A program made the translations under genes and the position numbers. The notes under the pieces are model-generated. The model was not told the origin of the DNA. It saw nothing but the letters and a program-made list of their open reading frames with translations, and did no database searches. DNA of 64,000 nucleotides from JACCYQ01 sp036675565. GTDB taxonomy: Bacteria > Bacteroidota > Bacteroidia > Chitinophagales > Chitinophagaceae. Below, one piece after another: positions 18,693-27,790 of the stretch (positions are counted from its first letter, which is position 1; the number at the start of each line of letters is the position of its first letter). The stretch is from positions 1-64,000 of the forward strand of contig JAKFER010000216.1 of the NCBI GenBank assembly GCA_036675565.1, written 5' to 3'.

Positions 18693-19895
18693 TTAAGCTT
18701 GTAAGGATTTCTTTACAGCTGCTGCCATTTTTTGTCCCTTTTCAATTACCTGTTCTTCGGTCCAGGCTAAGCTGATTGCCGTGGAAATACAACGGTTCAT
18801 AATGGCATCGCTGGCAGAGAAACCTTTATTTGCATGATGCATTACAGCCTTTTTTATTTCAGGGCTTAATGCATTTAGTGTTATACTGTTTTTCAAATGG
18901 TCCCATTTGCGGATATAATGCCAGTTATTATCGAACCAGTAAAAATTGCCCGCCAGTATCCCTTCCGCTTTCATGATGGAAACCAGTTTTACGGTGACAT
19001 CTTTATTAGGCAAGAACCAGCTTAAAAAAGTGCAGCTGTCACCTTGCGGATCAGGAATAGACCGGAAACTGATCTCCGGAATTTCCGCAAGCAGGTTTTT
19101 TAATATGGTATGATTCCGTTTTTGAATCTCCAGGAAATCCGGAAGCTTTTTTATTTGCGCCAAACCTACAGCAGCATGCAGTTCGGAAATGCGATAATTG
19201 TAACCGATAAAAGGATGAAGATCTGCACCACGATCTGCTCCGGCATGATCATGACCATGATCCGTATAGCCATCACACTTCGTGTACACATCCGCGTTAT
19301 TGGTCAGCACCACACCGCCTTCGCCACAAGTCATTGTTTTTACAAAATCAAATGAAAATGTTCCCGCATCACCAATGGTACCTAGATGTTTACCATGATA
19401 AGTGCCGCCAATACTCTGGCAGGCATCTTCCAACAAAAGCAACTGATGTTCTTTGCAAATTGTTTGCAGCGCATCCATATCTGCCATGCTGCCGCACATA
19501 TGTACGGGCATAATGCATTTTGTTTTTGGTGTGATGGCTTTTCGTACAGCTGCCGGATTTAACGTCAGGGTTTCATCCACATCAACCATTACCGGTATGG
19601 CTCCAACACTTAATACGGCTTCAAAACTGGCCACAAATGTAAATGCCGGCATGATCACCTCATCCCCATAACCTATGCCAAGGGCTGCCATGGCTGTTGT
19701 GAGAGCAGAAGTGCCGCTGCTGGTTAATTGCGCATATTGTACACCGAAAGTGCTGCAAATGGCCTGCTCCAGTTCTTTAGCTTTCCATATATTTTTACGG
19801 GGACCATCAAATCCATATCGCATCAAGACACCTGTCTCCAATACATCGGTCAATTCTTTGCGCTCTTCGGCGCCCCAGGTTTCATATCCAGGCAT
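18693..19895 (-). CDS. DegT/DnrJ/EryC1/StrS-family PLP aminotransferase
   Basis: A 400-aa PLP enzyme of fold type I. Lys186 in SFDFVKTMTCGEGG is the expected Schiff-base lysine, Asp157 (LEDACQS) contacts the pyridine nitrogen, and TSSGTSAL near residue 58 binds phosphate. The family mostly aminates nucleotide-linked keto-sugars or inosose. No sugar-nucleotide, LPS or antibiotic gene lies beside it, so the substrate cannot be inferred from context. The opening MPGYETWGAEERKEL is complete, and the length is normal for the family. Confidence 0.9.
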   Translation of the reverse strand: MPGYETWGAEERKELTDVLETGVLMRYGFDGPRKNIWKAKELEQAICSTFGVQYAQLTSSGTSALTTAMAALGIGYGDEVIMPAFTFVASFEAVLSVGAIPVMVDVDETLTLNPAAVRKAITPKTKCIMPVHMCGSMADMDALQTICKEHQLLLLEDACQSIGGTYHGKHLGTIGDAGTFSFDFVKTMTCGEGGVVLTNNADVYTKCDGYTDHGHDHAGADRGADLHPFIGYNYRISELHAAVGLAQIKKLPDFLEIQKRNHTILKNLLAEIPEISFRSIPDPQGDSCTFLSWFLPNKDVTVKLVSIMKAEGILAGNFYWFDNNWHYIRKWDHLKNSITLNALSPEIKKAVMHHANKGFSASDAIMNRCISTAISLAWTEEQVIEKGQKMAAAVKKSLQA

Positions 19896-19950
19896 GAGTT
19901 AATTTTTAGCTTGCAAAGATAATTAATAGAAACAGCGAAATAATGTGCGG

Positions 19951-21498
19951 TTATTTGATTGTCTTACTTTCTTCTTCTTTCACCAATTCCGTTTCAACAA
20001 AGCTAAAAAGCATTTGCGCTTCGCTTTCCACATTGTTTTTATTTACGGCAGTTACAAAATACTGGTAACCTTTTTCTTTTTGAGAACTATCCACCTTCAA
20101 TACAAACCTGGCATCAGTTGAATAAGGAATTAATTGATGAACATTTTTTGCACCCAGGTCAAACTTGTCTTTCTCCAGTCGATAAATAGCAATGCTGCGA
20201 ATATTTTCATCAACCGGAACAAAAAAACTGGTGGTTAAAGTGGAGTTCTTTTTATCAAAAACAGTTTTAACCACAGGTTGTGGCGGCGGTACATCGCCAA
20301 TCCACGGCATCGGTGGGACAATAGCCGGATGTTTATAATAATTGTCCTGCAGGCTGTCGTTCCAGCCATTAGGATTGTTTTTAAATATTTTGCTACTGTA
20401 ATAGATAGCACCCTGGACCTGCGGATATTTTCTCAACATCTCGATCATTCGTGGCAATTGCGTTTTATCTCTCCAGGCAGCATTGCTTCCTGCACGATAT
20501 ATCCCAATACCTATATAACAGTGTTTGCCAAAAGTGCGGTTTGCCCACCAGTCCAGCAATACTTCATAATCTGCCAGCGGGTGGCCAATCTCCCAATATA
20601 ATTGTGGTGCTACATAATCGATCCAGTCATTTTTTAACCATAATAAAATATCTGCATAAAGATCATCATAATTGGTAACGCCTGCTTTTGTATCACTGCC
20701 ATCTGGATCAGCAGATTTGTTTCTCCAAACGCCAAATGGTGAAATACCAAAACGGCAATCTGCTCTTTCTTCTTTAATTGCTTTGCTTAATGCAACAATG
20801 ATGGAATCCACATTAGACCTTCTCCATTCATCTTTCGTCATGCCATTTCCATATTTTCTGAATGATGCTGCATCGGGAAATTCTTTGCCGGGAATTCTGT
20901 ATGGATAAAAATAATCGTCCATATGCACCGCATCAATTTTGTATCGCTTCACCATATCGCGGATCACCTGCACCACAAATTTTTGCGCTTCTTTATTTCC
21001 CGGGTCAAAATATTTTTTATCCCCATAGGTAACAAACCACTCCGGGTTTGTACGTGTTGGATGATTGGCCGCTATACTTGCACTGCGGGTATTGAAATTG
21101 GCCCTGTATGGATTTGCCCATGCATGGAACTCCATACCCCGCTTATGCGTTTCTTCAATCATAAACTGCAAAGGATCATAATAAGGAACAGGGGCTTTAC
21201 CCTGGGTTCCTGTAAGCCATTGGCTCCAGGGCTCATAAGGAGAAGGATAAAATGCATCTGCAGAAGGCCGCACCTGAACTACTACGGCATTCATCCCATT
21301 TTTCTTATGCAGGTCAAGCTGGCGGATAAATTCTGCTTTTTGGCTGGCAGTATTGTAATCTTTACTTAGCGGCCAGTCAATATTACTCACCGTCGCGATC
21401 CAAACACCACGAAATTCGTTTTTAGGCTGTGCGTTTACGTTATAGATGCAGCCGGAAAAAATGATAAATAGAAAAAAATGAATGAGTTTTTTATGCAT
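19951..21498 (-). CDS. Family-10-like glycosidase (GHL10/YngK-type), exported
   Basis: A 515-aa exported protein. The signal sequence (FSGCIYNVNAQ) allows either lipoprotein processing at Cys17 or cleavage after NAQ. The catalytic domain starts with FRGVWIATVSNIDWP (residues 28-42), the hallmark of the DUF187/GHL10 (PF02638) family, and contains KIDAVHMDDYFYP and a late YWEIGHP segment. The C-terminal about 100 residues look like a fibronectin-III-type module. Related enzymes act on denuded peptidoglycan glycan strands or other glycans. It is followed upstream on the same strand by a MarR regulator gene 22 bp away, so the two may share a transcript. Confidence 0.88.
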   Translation of the reverse strand: MHKKLIHFFLFIIFSGCIYNVNAQPKNEFRGVWIATVSNIDWPLSKDYNTASQKAEFIRQLDLHKKNGMNAVVVQVRPSADAFYPSPYEPWSQWLTGTQGKAPVPYYDPLQFMIEETHKRGMEFHAWANPYRANFNTRSASIAANHPTRTNPEWFVTYGDKKYFDPGNKEAQKFVVQVIRDMVKRYKIDAVHMDDYFYPYRIPGKEFPDAASFRKYGNGMTKDEWRRSNVDSIIVALSKAIKEERADCRFGISPFGVWRNKSADPDGSDTKAGVTNYDDLYADILLWLKNDWIDYVAPQLYWEIGHPLADYEVLLDWWANRTFGKHCYIGIGIYRAGSNAAWRDKTQLPRMIEMLRKYPQVQGAIYYSSKIFKNNPNGWNDSLQDNYYKHPAIVPPMPWIGDVPPPQPVVKTVFDKKNSTLTTSFFVPVDENIRSIAIYRLEKDKFDLGAKNVHQLIPYSTDARFVLKVDSSQKEKGYQYFVTAVNKNNVESEAQMLFSFVETELVKEEESKTIK

Positions 21499-21520
21499 TA
21501 TATAGTTTCACAGTTTTTAA

Positions 21521-21976
21521 TTACTCCACTTCGCGGATCTTATTCAATAATATATTTAATTGAGCAGCTTCATTTACGCTCAGATTTCCGAATATGTTGT
21601 CCATTTCGGGTTGGCGGCCATCCAGTTTTTCCAAAAGCTTTTTCCCTTTCTCCGTGATGGTTACATCTACCAGCCTCCGATCTTTTTTACACAATGTTTT
21701 TTTAGCAAGTCCTTTTACCACAAGGCGATCAACAATGCGGCTGGTATCACTCATTTTATCCAACATCCTTTCTCTTATCTGCAATGTGGACAGAGGCTTG
21801 GGTAAACTACCCCGCAAAATGCGCAGGATATTGTATTGCTGGTGTGTGATACCCTCGCAGGTAACGAGTTGTTTTATTCGTTCAATAGACCAACCATACG
21901 TAAATAAAAGATTGACCAATGCACGCTGGTGCTCGGTTTTAAATTTAGGTTGTTGTATTTCCTGCTCAATGGCCAT
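21521..21976 (-). CDS. MarR-family transcriptional regulator
   Basis: A 151-aa winged-helix protein. The HTH region spans about residues 50-95 (LSTLQIRERMLDKMSDTSRIVDRLVVKGL), and the wing is KKTLCKKDRRLVDVTITEKGKKLL with the conserved DRR of MarR proteins. N- and C-terminal helices form the dimer interface. It lies just upstream of the GHL10-like gene. Targets and ligand are unknown. Confidence 0.92.
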   Translation of the reverse strand: MAIEQEIQQPKFKTEHQRALVNLLFTYGWSIERIKQLVTCEGITHQQYNILRILRGSLPKPLSTLQIRERMLDKMSDTSRIVDRLVVKGLAKKTLCKKDRRLVDVTITEKGKKLLEKLDGRQPEMDNIFGNLSVNEAAQLNILLNKIREVE

Positions 21977-22093
21977 AGCAATAATTAACGGTAAAAATAA
22001 ATAGTTTAGCTTAAGAAAGGATATTGAAACTCAACTTTAGGTTGGTATTAATATTTGATCTTAATAAAACAAACAGGCATGTAAAAAGATAGT

Positions 22094-23125
22094 TCAATCA
22101 CTCCAGACTTTTGTGCCCTCAGAACAGTTGGCACATATATCAATATTTTTTCTTCCTTTCAATAACTGCGTTCTGAAGCGGGTGTATTCCCCATTCTTCC
22201 AGATCTCTTTAAATGATTTTTCCTTGAGGCTACCCATTTTATGTTGTGCATCTTTATCAAAACAACAAGGCGAAACCATTCCATCCCAGGTAATCACCGG
22301 GTCGTGCCAAAGTCGCCAGCAATGGTTGCTGAGTTTTCCTTTATATGAATGTGTGCCATCAGCATTTTTTCGATAGCGACTGAATTTAGCAGTGGATGGA
22401 ATCAAAGCGTTGGGATCATTTTCATAATCGTAAACCTGGGCAGTTTTAAACCAAACATCATCTACACCGGTTTGTCTTGCTAATTCTTTTACTTCTTCCA
22501 CCTGGTGCTCATTGGGTTTTACCACCAGGAACTGGAAAATGATCATCGGCGTTTTACTGTTCAATTCTTTTTTCCATTTCACAACGTTGCGGGCGCCTTC
22601 CAAAACTTTTTCCAGTTTTCCGCCAACCCGGTATTGTTGGTAAACATCCTGCGTAGTACCGTCAATGGAGATGATGAGGCGGTCCAGGCCACTTTCAATG
22701 GTTCTACGTGCATTTTCATCGTTGAGGTAATGTCCATTGGTTGAAGTGGCCGTATAAATATTTTTACCTGACGCATATTTTACCATATCTAAAAACTGCG
22801 GGTTCAGGTATGGCTCTCCCTGGAAATAAAAAACCAGGTACATCAGCTCTTTTGATAACTGGTCAATGGTATCAGTAAAAAAATCCTTTTGCAACATGCC
22901 GGTTGGCCGGGTAAAAGCCCTGAGACCACTTGGACATTCCGGGCAACGCAGGTTACAGGAAGTTGTAGGTTCAAAAGATATGGATATAGGAAATCCCCAT
23001 TGCACCGGTTTTTTAAACCATTTGCTGATATAATAACTGCTCAAAACCTTTCCCGCATTCAAAGCGCGGCGGGGGGTAAGCTTGGATAAAAGATTTATAC
23101 TATCGTTCAAATGAAATCGACCCAT
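22094..23125 (-). CDS. Radical SAM protein with SPASM domain
   Basis: A 343-aa enzyme. Cys57, Cys61 and Cys64 (SCNLRCPEC) ligate the [4Fe-4S] cluster that cleaves S-adenosylmethionine. The C-terminal SPASM region holds CWRLWHDP, SPCCFDKD and ICANC for auxiliary clusters. I chose the MGRFHLND start; the frame stays open to 23164, but the extra 13 residues abut an AT-rich inverted-repeat arm and look less conserved. SPASM proteins often modify peptides or carry out cofactor chemistry. No short precursor-peptide gene is visible next to it, so its substrate is unknown. Confidence 0.85.
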   Translation of the reverse strand: MGRFHLNDSINLLSKLTPRRALNAGKVLSSYYISKWFKKPVQWGFPISISFEPTTSCNLRCPECPSGLRAFTRPTGMLQKDFFTDTIDQLSKELMYLVFYFQGEPYLNPQFLDMVKYASGKNIYTATSTNGHYLNDENARRTIESGLDRLIISIDGTTQDVYQQYRVGGKLEKVLEGARNVVKWKKELNSKTPMIIFQFLVVKPNEHQVEEVKELARQTGVDDVWFKTAQVYDYENDPNALIPSTAKFSRYRKNADGTHSYKGKLSNHCWRLWHDPVITWDGMVSPCCFDKDAQHKMGSLKEKSFKEIWKNGEYTRFRTQLLKGRKNIDICANCSEGTKVWSD

Positions 23126-23163
23126 GAGGCGTAAAGTTAACGGAGAGTGCAATGAAAAATGCA

Positions 23164-23263
23164 AAATTCAAAATGTAAAACCCTTTGTTCCGATTTTTTC
23201 TAACCTTTCAGCATCTTTCAAAAATAGAAAGCTTTTGAATTTTACCTTTTGCATTTTGAATTT
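23164..23263. repeat. AT-rich inverted repeat between radical SAM gene and recA
   Basis: AAATTCAAAATGTAAAA (23164-23180) and TTTTGCATTTTGAATTT (23247-23263) are complementary at 16 of 17 positions, with 66 bp between them. The interval also carries further TTTGAATTTT-like runs. Function is unknown. Confidence 0.5.
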
Positions 23264-23287
23264 GAAAATTATTTCTAAAATTATTAG

Positions 23288-23315
23288 TTTGATTTTGCTA
23301 AATACATTAGCTTTG
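23288..23315 (+). promoter_or_regulatory. Candidate recA promoter
   Basis: TAGCTTTG (23308-23315) fits the Bacteroidota -7 consensus TAnnTTTG, and TTTG lies at 23288-23291. The 16-bp spacer is a little shorter than the usual 19-20. The recA ATG lies 51 bp downstream. Confidence 0.4.
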
Positions 23316-23366
23316 TTGTTTATAAATATTTTTCTTCACGCTTGATTGAAAACCTACTTTTGGCAG

Positions 23367-24416
23367 ATGGCAAAAACAACTGAAAAAACTACTGACATGT
23401 CTGTTAATAACGAAAAATTAAAAGCCCTCAGGCTAACCATTGATAAGATTGATAAAGACTTCGGCAAAGGAAGTGTGATGATGATGAATGAAAGGCCGGT
23501 GTTTGAACAAAAGGTAATTTCAACCGGTTCAATCGGCTTAGATATTGCCCTCGGCATAGGTGGTTTACCCCGTGGTCGTGTAGTTGAAATCTATGGACCT
23601 GAATCATCTGGTAAAACAACGGTTGCAATCCACGTAATTGCAGAAGCTCAGAAAAAAGGTGGCATGTGTGCTATTATTGATGCGGAGCATGCATTTGATT
23701 CTGCTTATGCTAAAAAATTAGGAGTAGATGTTGACAATTTATTGATCTCACAACCGGATTATGGTGAGCAGGGATTGGAGATTGCTGACCGCTTAATTCT
23801 TTCAGGTGCTTTGGATGTTGTGGTGATCGACTCAGTTGCAGCATTGGTTCCTAAGGGTGAACTGGAAGGCGAAATGGGTGACAGTAAAATGGGTCTCCAG
23901 GCAAGATTGATGTCGCAGGCTTTAAGAAAATTAACTGCTACTATCAGCAAGACAAATACCATTTGCATTTTCATTAACCAGCTTCGTGAAAAAATCGGGG
24001 TGATGTTTGGTAATCCTGAAACAACTACTGGTGGTAATGCCTTAAAGTTTTATGCTTCTGTTCGCCTCGATATTCGCAGGATGGCTCAGATCAAAGATGG
24101 CGATGAAGCTGTGGGTAACCGCGTAAAAGTGAAAGTGGTAAAAAATAAAGTAGCGCCACCTTTCCGTGCAGCTGAATTTGATATTATTTTCGGACAGGGC
24201 ATTTCCAAGGTGGGTGAGATCCTTGACATGGGTGTTGAAATGGGCGTGGTTCAAAAAAGTGGAAGCTGGTTTAGTTACAATAGTGATAAACTGGGCCAGG
24301 GGCGTGAAGGTGTTAAACAATTATTGATCGATAACCCTGAACTGGCCAATGAAATTGAAGCCAAAATCAGGGAAAAAATAGCAGGACCCGTAATGGCACT
24401 TCCTGCAGAGAATTAA
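23367..24416 (+). CDS. recA: Recombinase A
   Basis: A 349-aa RecA of normal length. The ATG at 23367 gives the usual MAKTTEK opening; the frame is open from a TTG at 23346 but those residues look spurious. Walker A is GPESSGKTT (77-85), and Walker B lies in [12 protein letters not shown]. The L1/L2 DNA-binding loops are present ([21 protein letters not shown] and [19 protein letters not shown]). It catalyses homologous strand exchange and SOS-type signalling. A strong terminator follows 32 bp after the stop, so it is monocistronic. No LexA-type box was recognised upstream. Confidence 0.98.
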   Translation: MAKTTEKTTDMSVNNEKLKALRLTIDKIDKDFGKGSVMMMNERPVFEQKVISTGSIGLDIALGIGGLPRGRVVEIYGPESSGKTTVAIHVIAEAQKKGGMCAIIDAEHAFDSAYAKKLGVDVDNLLISQPDYGEQGLEIADRLILSGALDVVVIDSVAALVPKGELEGEMGDSKMGLQARLMSQALRKLTATISKTNTICIFINQLREKIGVMFGNPETTTGGNALKFYASVRLDIRRMAQIKDGDEAVGNRVKVKVVKNKVAPPFRAAEFDIIFGQGISKVGEILDMGVEMGVVQKSGSWFSYNSDKLGQGREGVKQLLIDNPELANEIEAKIREKIAGPVMALPAEN

Positions 24417-24447
24417 AATTTTTAGTTTGGGTTAGTAAGTAAAGTAT

Positions 24448-24474
24448 GCCATCCTTTCGGGGATGGCTTTTTTT
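24448..24474 (+). terminator. Rho-independent terminator after recA
   Basis: GCCATCC (24448-24454) and GGATGGC (24461-24467) form a perfect stem with a TTTCGG loop, followed by TTTTTTT. Confidence 0.92.
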
Positions 24475-24605
24475 ATAATGTCCGCACAATGAAAAAAAAA
24501 TGACTAAAAATCGTTAAAACGTTTTTACATAAATATTATATAAATGTGATGGGTAGTCGAAATATTATCAGCCAAAACAATTTCTTTGTTGCAAAATTTA
24601 TAAAA

Positions 24606-25235
24606 ATGCAAAAGTATTTACCCATTTCCTTACTGCTGATGACCCTTGTTGCCTGTGGTCCTCAAATTTATAAGGCAACTGATTTTAACGATGTAGCCAG
24701 CACCCACAAAACGGTAGCTATATTGCCGGCGGATGTTTCCATTAAACTGCGACCTAATGAGGCAAAAAAAATATCGCCTGAAGATTTACAGAAAAATGTG
24801 GAGAGCACCGGTTATGCTATACAGGATAAAATGTACAGCTGGTTTTTACGCCGTAATGCTAAAGAACAATTTACCGTTCGATTCCAGGATGTAAGTAAAA
24901 CCAATACCACTTTAAAAAATGCGGACATCAAATATGAAGATCTTGCTTTGAAATCGAAAGAAGAATTAGCCAGATTATTGAATGTAGATGCCGTGATTAC
25001 TACAAATGTCAGAATGGATAAACCAATGAGCGAAGGTGCGGCCATAGCTGTTGGTGTTTTATTTGGTGCCTGGGGTAGCACTAATAATGCTGTTACTACT
25101 ATTAATATTCATGAGGCAAAACAAGGAGACCTGATCTGGAAGTATGATTACCAGGCACAGGGTTCGGTAGGAAGTTCACCCGAAAATCTTGTAAATGCAC
25201 TCATGAGAAATGCTTCCAAAAAGTTTCCATATTAG
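24606..25235 (+). CDS. Hypothetical lipoprotein, GNA1162/DUF799-like
   Basis: A 209-aa predicted lipoprotein. The ATG at 24606 gives MQKYLPISLLLMTLVACG, with Cys17 in a good lipobox (LVAC). The in-frame ATG at 24546 would bury the signal peptide behind 20 extra residues and is less likely. After a short linker comes KTVAILPADVSIKL and a region (DLALKSKEELARLLNVDAVITTNV) reminiscent of the alpha/beta fold of GNA1162-like and CsgG-type outer-membrane lipoproteins. A glycine-rich hydrophobic stretch (AIAVGVLFGAWG) lies near residue 150. Function is unknown; the family link is tentative. Confidence 0.7.
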   Translation: MQKYLPISLLLMTLVACGPQIYKATDFNDVASTHKTVAILPADVSIKLRPNEAKKISPEDLQKNVESTGYAIQDKMYSWFLRRNAKEQFTVRFQDVSKTNTTLKNADIKYEDLALKSKEELARLLNVDAVITTNVRMDKPMSEGAAIAVGVLFGAWGSTNNAVTTINIHEAKQGDLIWKYDYQAQGSVGSSPENLVNALMRNASKKFPY

Positions 25236-25249
25236 TTTTCAATAAATTC

Positions 25250-25276
25250 AAAGGAGGCCTTAAACGGGCCTCCTTT
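25250..25276. terminator. Bidirectional terminator between convergent lipoprotein genes
   Basis: AAAGGAGGCC (25250-25259) and GGCCTCCTTT (25267-25276) form a perfect 10-bp stem with a 7-nt loop. A short T-rich tail exists on both strands, which suits two convergent genes. Confidence 0.85.
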
Positions 25277-25297
25277 ACTTAAAACTGGGTTCGGAAA

Positions 25298-25489
25298 TTA
25301 AAAAGAATCCCTGTTCATAGTATCTCTCATCATCGAAGTATCTACCATCATTCCCGTATCCGTTGTTCCAACCCCGGTATTATCTTGATAAATGGTTGTA
25401 CTGTCAGTAACAGTTGTTGTTTCTGCCTCATCATTATTACAGGCCATAAATGCCAAACTTACCAAGCTAACTAAAAGTATCCTTTTCAT
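25298..25489 (-). CDS. Small Thr/Asp-rich lipoprotein
   Basis: A 63-aa protein starting MKRILLVSLVSLAFMAC, with Cys17 in a lipobox. An upstream ATG at 25525 is in frame but would precede the signal peptide. The mature part is low-complexity, rich in Thr, Asp and Met (for example TTTVTDSTT and MMVDTSMMRDTMNRD), and lacks a recognisable domain. A similar tiny lipoprotein occurs at 61840. Probably surface or periplasmic; function unknown. Confidence 0.65.
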   Translation of the reverse strand: MKRILLVSLVSLAFMACNNDEAETTTVTDSTTIYQDNTGVGTTDTGMMVDTSMMRDTMNRDSF

Positions 25490-25624
25490 AATTAAATGTT
25501 TTAAATAATAATCGCCATTATTCAATTATGCTGCCATTTGTTTTCTCCGCGTTAGTACCAGAATAATTCAGTTTAAAAGCTGTACTATATAATATACTCA
25601 TGATGAAAACTTTCCACAAATCGA

Positions 25625-26545
25625 TTAATACTTTTTAAGGAATGGACTAACTGCATGGTAGAGTTCGCTGTTATGCTCCAGGTATAAAGCGTGACCACCT
25701 TCCAGGTATTTAATTTCCATATTGGGATATAGCATTTTTTTTGGGTGATCAACGCCTATGGTATAATCCCGGGTTCCACTAATAACTAATACAGGCGTAT
25801 TTATTTGGGGAGTTTTAATGGAATGGTCTGAAAAATATTCCGGATAGATCCATACTTTTTGGCCAAATTCATAAGATTTTGATGCATTGTTTGTAATGAT
25901 GGAATCCAGGTAAGCACTTTCCTTTTTATCAAACATCAAAGCATGTTTTAAATCGTGCTGTCCCAGGTGCCAAAATGCATTGAACCAACGATCTAATAGG
26001 GCAACCGTATCATTCAATAAATAATCAATTTCATTTTGCTTTAATTTATGCTGCAATAAGTCGATCGTTTTTGCAATTCCACTATTTGCGGATGAGGCAA
26101 TATGCAATGTGCCGTTCAGCATTACAACAGCTTTAATTTTTGTGGGGTGCAACAACGCATATTCATTTCCAAGGATTCCGCCAAATGAATGAGGCATGAT
26201 GATCCAGCTTTCGAAACCAAGTGCCTGCCTCACTTCTTCAAAATCAAGGATCATTCTTTGTAATGAATAATCATTATTCACTGCATTACCTGAACGTCCG
26301 CAGCCTCGCTGATCCAGGTAGATCATTTGCACATCTTTTTCAAAAACATTTCCACCTTCATTTTCAAAGTAAGCCGAATTAGAACCTGGTCCCCCATGAA
26401 TAAAAAGCATAGGCGTTCCTTTGCCGGCAATTTTAACAAAGAGCCGAACACTATCTGAAGTAGTGATATATAATGAATCTGAATTTTTTTGGGCTAATGA
26501 ATTGAAAGAAATAAATACCATGAAGCAAAACAATAAACTTTTCAT
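25625..26545 (-). CDS. Exported alpha/beta hydrolase
   Basis: A 306-aa hydrolase with a signal peptide ending near SLAQ (residue 19). HGGPG (50-54) forms the oxyanion region typical of the proline-iminopeptidase branch, DQRGCGRSG follows, and Ser120 sits in the nucleophile elbow PHSFGG. An Asp in SGTRDYTIGVD and His in GGHALYLEH complete the triad. It may be an aminopeptidase or a general esterase; the substrate is not evident. It stands alone on the minus strand. Confidence 0.88.
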   Translation of the reverse strand: MKSLLFCFMVFISFNSLAQKNSDSLYITTSDSVRLFVKIAGKGTPMLFIHGGPGSNSAYFENEGGNVFEKDVQMIYLDQRGCGRSGNAVNNDYSLQRMILDFEEVRQALGFESWIIMPHSFGGILGNEYALLHPTKIKAVVMLNGTLHIASSANSGIAKTIDLLQHKLKQNEIDYLLNDTVALLDRWFNAFWHLGQHDLKHALMFDKKESAYLDSIITNNASKSYEFGQKVWIYPEYFSDHSIKTPQINTPVLVISGTRDYTIGVDHPKKMLYPNMEIKYLEGGHALYLEHNSELYHAVSPFLKKY

Positions 26546-26706
26546 TTTGGGTGTGTTTATTCTTTTGACGCCGCGATTAATTGTTGGGTTACAACAATAA
26601 AGAAGATTTTTTTGAAAGCATGGTTCAATATCTTACCAGCCTTTACAATTTGAATCGTTCAATAAAATGTTATTTATATCTGAGAATTCAGTAAATAATA
26701 TTAAAA

Positions 26707-27525
26707 CTACTTCAATGTAAATACCGCCTTAACTGGCAAATGATCGGAAGCATATTGTTCATTGATCACTTCATGAGCAACAACTTTAAAAGCATTTTCT
26801 GGTGTATAAGCAATATAATCGATCGTTTTATTGGGATTAATAACCGGGATAGTAAAAGGGCAACCGGTTATGCAGGTACGAGTGAAATAGTTATCCATTT
26901 GCTTGATCACATCACTTTCAGGCACTGCATTAAAATCTCCGGCAATGATGACTGGCAATGTTTCCTGCTTTACCAATTCAAGTATTTTTTTAATCTGTAA
27001 CTGCCGGTTTGCATCATTGCGTTGCGCATCCAGGTGCGTTGATGCAAAAATGATTTGCTTGTTTCCTGGTAACGTAACCGTTGCTGACAGAAGCGTACGT
27101 GGTTCACCGTTGGTTCCTGCAGCAGATGGTAAAGGCCTGTTTTTAATATCCGAAAGAGGAAATTTGGAAAGAATGGCAACGCCATACTCACCACCACCAT
27201 AATCGATGGCTTTTCCAAAATATGCAGTCATACCAGTTAATCTTCCTAATTCTTCTGCCTGGTTTAAAGACGTTCCTGAACGGCTGGTATTTACATCTAC
27301 TTCCTGTAAAGCCACCAGGTCAGGATTTTGTTGTTTTATCACATTGGCTATTGCCTGTATATCAATTAAGTCAGGTTTGGAAGGAGGGTTACAATGGTGA
27401 ATATTGTAACACAATATCGTAATGTCTTTATTAACCATACCTGCAGTTGATGATGGCAATGGTTTCACGGCGCATGATGACATCAAAACAACAGCAAAAA
27501 AAACAAGAGCATATAAAATTTTCAT
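26707..27525 (-). CDS. Endonuclease/exonuclease/phosphatase-family lipoprotein
   Basis: A 272-aa EEP-fold protein. I start it at MKILYALVFFAVVLMSSC (Cys18 lipobox); the frame is open a further 44 codons upstream but those residues lack a signal character. Catalytic motifs follow the family: LCYNIHH with Asn, ALQEVD (Glu metal ligand), THLD, AGDFNAVP and SDHLPV at the C-terminus. Members cleave phosphodiesters or phosphomonoesters, including nucleic acids, sphingomyelin and inositol lipids. Export as a lipoprotein points to an extracytoplasmic substrate. Confidence 0.88.
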   Translation of the reverse strand: MKILYALVFFAVVLMSSCAVKPLPSSTAGMVNKDITILCYNIHHCNPPSKPDLIDIQAIANVIKQQNPDLVALQEVDVNTSRSGTSLNQAEELGRLTGMTAYFGKAIDYGGGEYGVAILSKFPLSDIKNRPLPSAAGTNGEPRTLLSATVTLPGNKQIIFASTHLDAQRNDANRQLQIKKILELVKQETLPVIIAGDFNAVPESDVIKQMDNYFTRTCITGCPFTIPVINPNKTIDYIAYTPENAFKVVAHEVINEQYASDHLPVKAVFTLK

Positions 27526-27790
27526 CTTCGTGTATTTATCCCTTCTAAAATAAGCAACAATAACCTTGCTGCCTTTTGATATTTCAATTATTAACCCGGT
27601 TGCATAAACGCTTTTACGCGTTGCTAATGTAGCGAATATGTTTTCATTAAATTCCAAAAAAACTATGATTTAAATGGATATCCTTACTTCTTTTAATTTT
27701 CCATAAAACCGTTTTTGTTTTTATAATTTCATTCCTCCATTTTACAAAATTTCAATCCTCGAACAATTTTTTTTTTAAAAGGACAGTACT

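Noticed and set aside
20923..21369. 148-aa plus-strand frame opposite the GHL10-like gene
   Set aside because: It lies entirely antisense to conserved catalytic motifs, and the composition is not protein-like.
23346..23366. Upstream TTG start for recA
   Set aside because: The extra residues are not RecA-like, and the ATG at 23367 gives the usual start.
24481..24605. N-terminal extension of the lipoprotein from 24546
   Set aside because: It would bury a good signal peptide and lipobox, so the internal ATG at 24606 is preferred.
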